In this document: piece by piece, positions 7,848-8,532 of the stretch
Layout: every line of letters begins with the position of its first letter
How positions within the stretch are numbered: the first letter of the stretch is position 1
Assembly: GCA_937900465.1 (NCBI GenBank)
Contig: CALCEJ010000122.1
Coordinates: 1-8,532 of the forward strand
Source: an uncultured Bacteroidales bacterium
Lineage (GTDB): Bacteria; Bacteroidota; Bacteroidia; Bacteroidales; UBA932
DNA: 8,532 nt
Direction: 5' to 3'
Notes under the pieces: generated by a model
Seen by the model: the letters and a program-made list of their open reading frames with translations, nothing else
The model's database searches: none
What the model was told of the DNA's origin: nothing
Program-made: the position numbers and the translations under genes

Positions 7848-7855
7848 TATATTTG
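7848..7855 (+). promoter_or_regulatory. Candidate Bacteroidota -7 promoter element for the NlpC/P60 gene
   Basis: TATATTTG matches the Bacteroidota -7 consensus TAnnTTTG exactly and is followed by C. It sits in the 21-nt gap after the DUF4906 gene and ends 5 nt before the GTG start. No good TTG-type -33 element lies at the usual distance upstream; TTTG at 7832-7835 is too close. Part of the element belongs to a tandem ATATTTG repeat (7841-7847 and 7849-7855). Transcription would begin close to the start codon, giving a very short leader. Confidence 0.5.
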
Positions 7856-7860
7856 CCGCC

Positions 7861-8418
7861 GTGAGTCGCTTTGGTATCATACTCGCGGCGGTTTTTTCCG
7901 TCCTTTCATTCTCCCTTGCCGGGTGCTTCCAAGCATCCGCCCAGGAACCGGCGGACTCCGTCGCCATCGAAATGATCCCCGATGAGAATCCGACCGAAAT
8001 CCTTCCGATCGAGGATCAGGTTATCGAATATGCAAAGTCCTTCCTTGGAACCCCCTACAGGCTTGGCGCCGTTGGCCCTATCCAGTTCGACTGCTCAAGC
8101 TATACAAGGTACGTCTTCAGGCACTTCGGATACGACATTCCCGGCTATTCTGCTTCCCAGTTCCGCTGCGGTACCAAGGTTGAGAGCTATTCAGATCTCC
8201 GGAAGGGCGATCTCGTGTTCTTCGGAAAGCGGGGAGATATCCGGAAGATAGGCCACGTCGGCATTGTCGTCGAAATTCTCGAGGAGCAGGGCTCCTTCTC
8301 TTTCATCCACGCCTCCGTTACCGGCGGAGTCGTAATCCAGCAGGCGAATCATCCCTATTTTATGATGCGCTATATGGGTGCCCGCCGCATTCTCGAACAT
8401 TCGTCGTACGACAAATAA
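7861..8418 (+). CDS. NlpC/P60-family peptidoglycan endopeptidase lipoprotein
   Basis: The 185-residue protein starts at GTG 7861. The first internal in-frame ATG would remove the signal peptide, and a TAA at 7837-7839 closes the frame upstream, so GTG is the best start. A textbook lipobox LAGC places the lipidated Cys at 22, predicting an outer-membrane or periplasmic lipoprotein. The NlpC/P60 domain spans about 52-178: GTPYRLGA then QFDCSS with catalytic Cys78, GHVGIVVE with catalytic His132, and FIHAS with His150 as the third polar residue. The triad is complete, so the enzyme should be active. Enzymes of this family cut the stem peptides of peptidoglycan, usually between D-Glu and the diamino acid. 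The domain stands alone without SH3 or LysM binding modules, like the short Spr/NlpC-type hydrolases. It lies downstream of the fimbrial genes on the same strand but probably has its own promoter; a link to pilus assembly is not shown. Confidence 0.93.
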   Translation: MSRFGIILAAVFSVLSFSLAGCFQASAQEPADSVAIEMIPDENPTEILPIEDQVIEYAKSFLGTPYRLGAVGPIQFDCSSYTRYVFRHFGYDIPGYSASQFRCGTKVESYSDLRKGDLVFFGKRGDIRKIGHVGIVVEILEEQGSFSFIHASVTGGVVIQQANHPYFMMRYMGARRILEHSSYDK

Positions 8419-8433
8419 ACAAAGGGGGTGACT

Positions 8434-8457
8434 AAAAAGGTCGGCCTCTTCTTTTTT
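8434..8457 (+). terminator. Weak candidate intrinsic terminator after the NlpC/P60 gene
   Basis: An A-run followed by AGG-TCGG-CCT can form a short hairpin, and it ends in a run of six T (8452-8457). The paired core is only about three base pairs with interrupted A/T pairs outside it, so the structure is weak, but its place 16 nt after the stop codon and the T-tract support a transcript end. Confidence 0.38.
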
Positions 8458-8532
8458 GTGCGCCAGGCTCCGCAGCGGCAGCTGCTTGCCTCTGAGAGGA
8501 CTCCGCTCACTGCGTTCGCTCCGGCCCCTCCC
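8458..8532. other. Non-coding tail with small inverted repeats
   Basis: No coding frame with start and family similarity was seen. Two small hairpins can be drawn: GCAGC/GCTGC (8472-8476 with 8481-8485, four-base loop) and CCTC/GAGG (8489-8492 with 8496-8499). The last 30 bases repeat a CCGCTC / TCGCTCC pattern and are G/C-rich. It could be the edge of a longer intergenic repeat running out of the window. Confidence 0.3.

Noticed and set aside
1..8532. CRISPR array, tRNA, rRNA, insertion sequence or phage genes
   Set aside because: No regularly spaced repeats, no tRNA-like or rRNA segments and no transposase or phage motifs were seen; nearly the whole window is accounted for by the annotated genes.

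Overview
The window looks like a chromosomal segment of a member of the order Bacteroidales (Bacteroidota). The evidence is the gene content: a fimbrial locus of the FimA/Mfa type, every complete gene opening with a lipoprotein signal peptide, a Bacteroidota-type -7 promoter element (TAtaTTTG), and no clear Shine-Dalgarno sequences. Base composition is roughly balanced. The genus cannot be settled from the sequence alone. All genes are on the + strand and no convincing gene was seen on the other strand.

Positions 1-7839 form one tightly packed block. It opens with the last 35 codons of an outer-membrane beta-barrel protein of DUF3575 type (ends at 108). Next comes a large lipoprotein with an OmpA-like domain and TPR-like repeats (110-1984). 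Two fimbrillin-type pilus subunits follow (1981-2919 and 2942-3985), then a FimB/Mfa2-family anchor (3989-4795), then a 1015-residue DUF4906-type lipoprotein with a bacterial Ig-like domain and an unusual four-cysteine segment (4792-7839). Junctions are 1 nt, a 4-nt overlap, 22 nt, 3 nt and a 4-nt overlap, which indicates one operon with translational coupling. The promoter lies upstream of the window.

The proteins fit a complete type V pilus as known from Porphyromonas gingivalis. There, lipoprotein pilins are exported to the outer membrane, a trypsin-like protease removes an N-terminal strand, and the groove is filled by the C-terminal strand of the next subunit. Three consecutive proteins share a C-terminal V-[STE]-[AG]-W-x-x-G motif with the Trp exactly ten residues from the end. 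The DUF4906 protein lacks it, and the anchor lacks an obvious N-terminal cleavage site. This pattern suggests anchor at the base, two shaft or adaptor pilins, and the DUF4906 protein at the tip (inference).

After a 21-nt gap containing a good -7 promoter element lies a separate NlpC/P60 peptidoglycan-hydrolase lipoprotein gene (7861-8418) starting with GTG, possibly with almost no 5' leader. A weak terminator and a short non-coding tail with small hairpins close the window.
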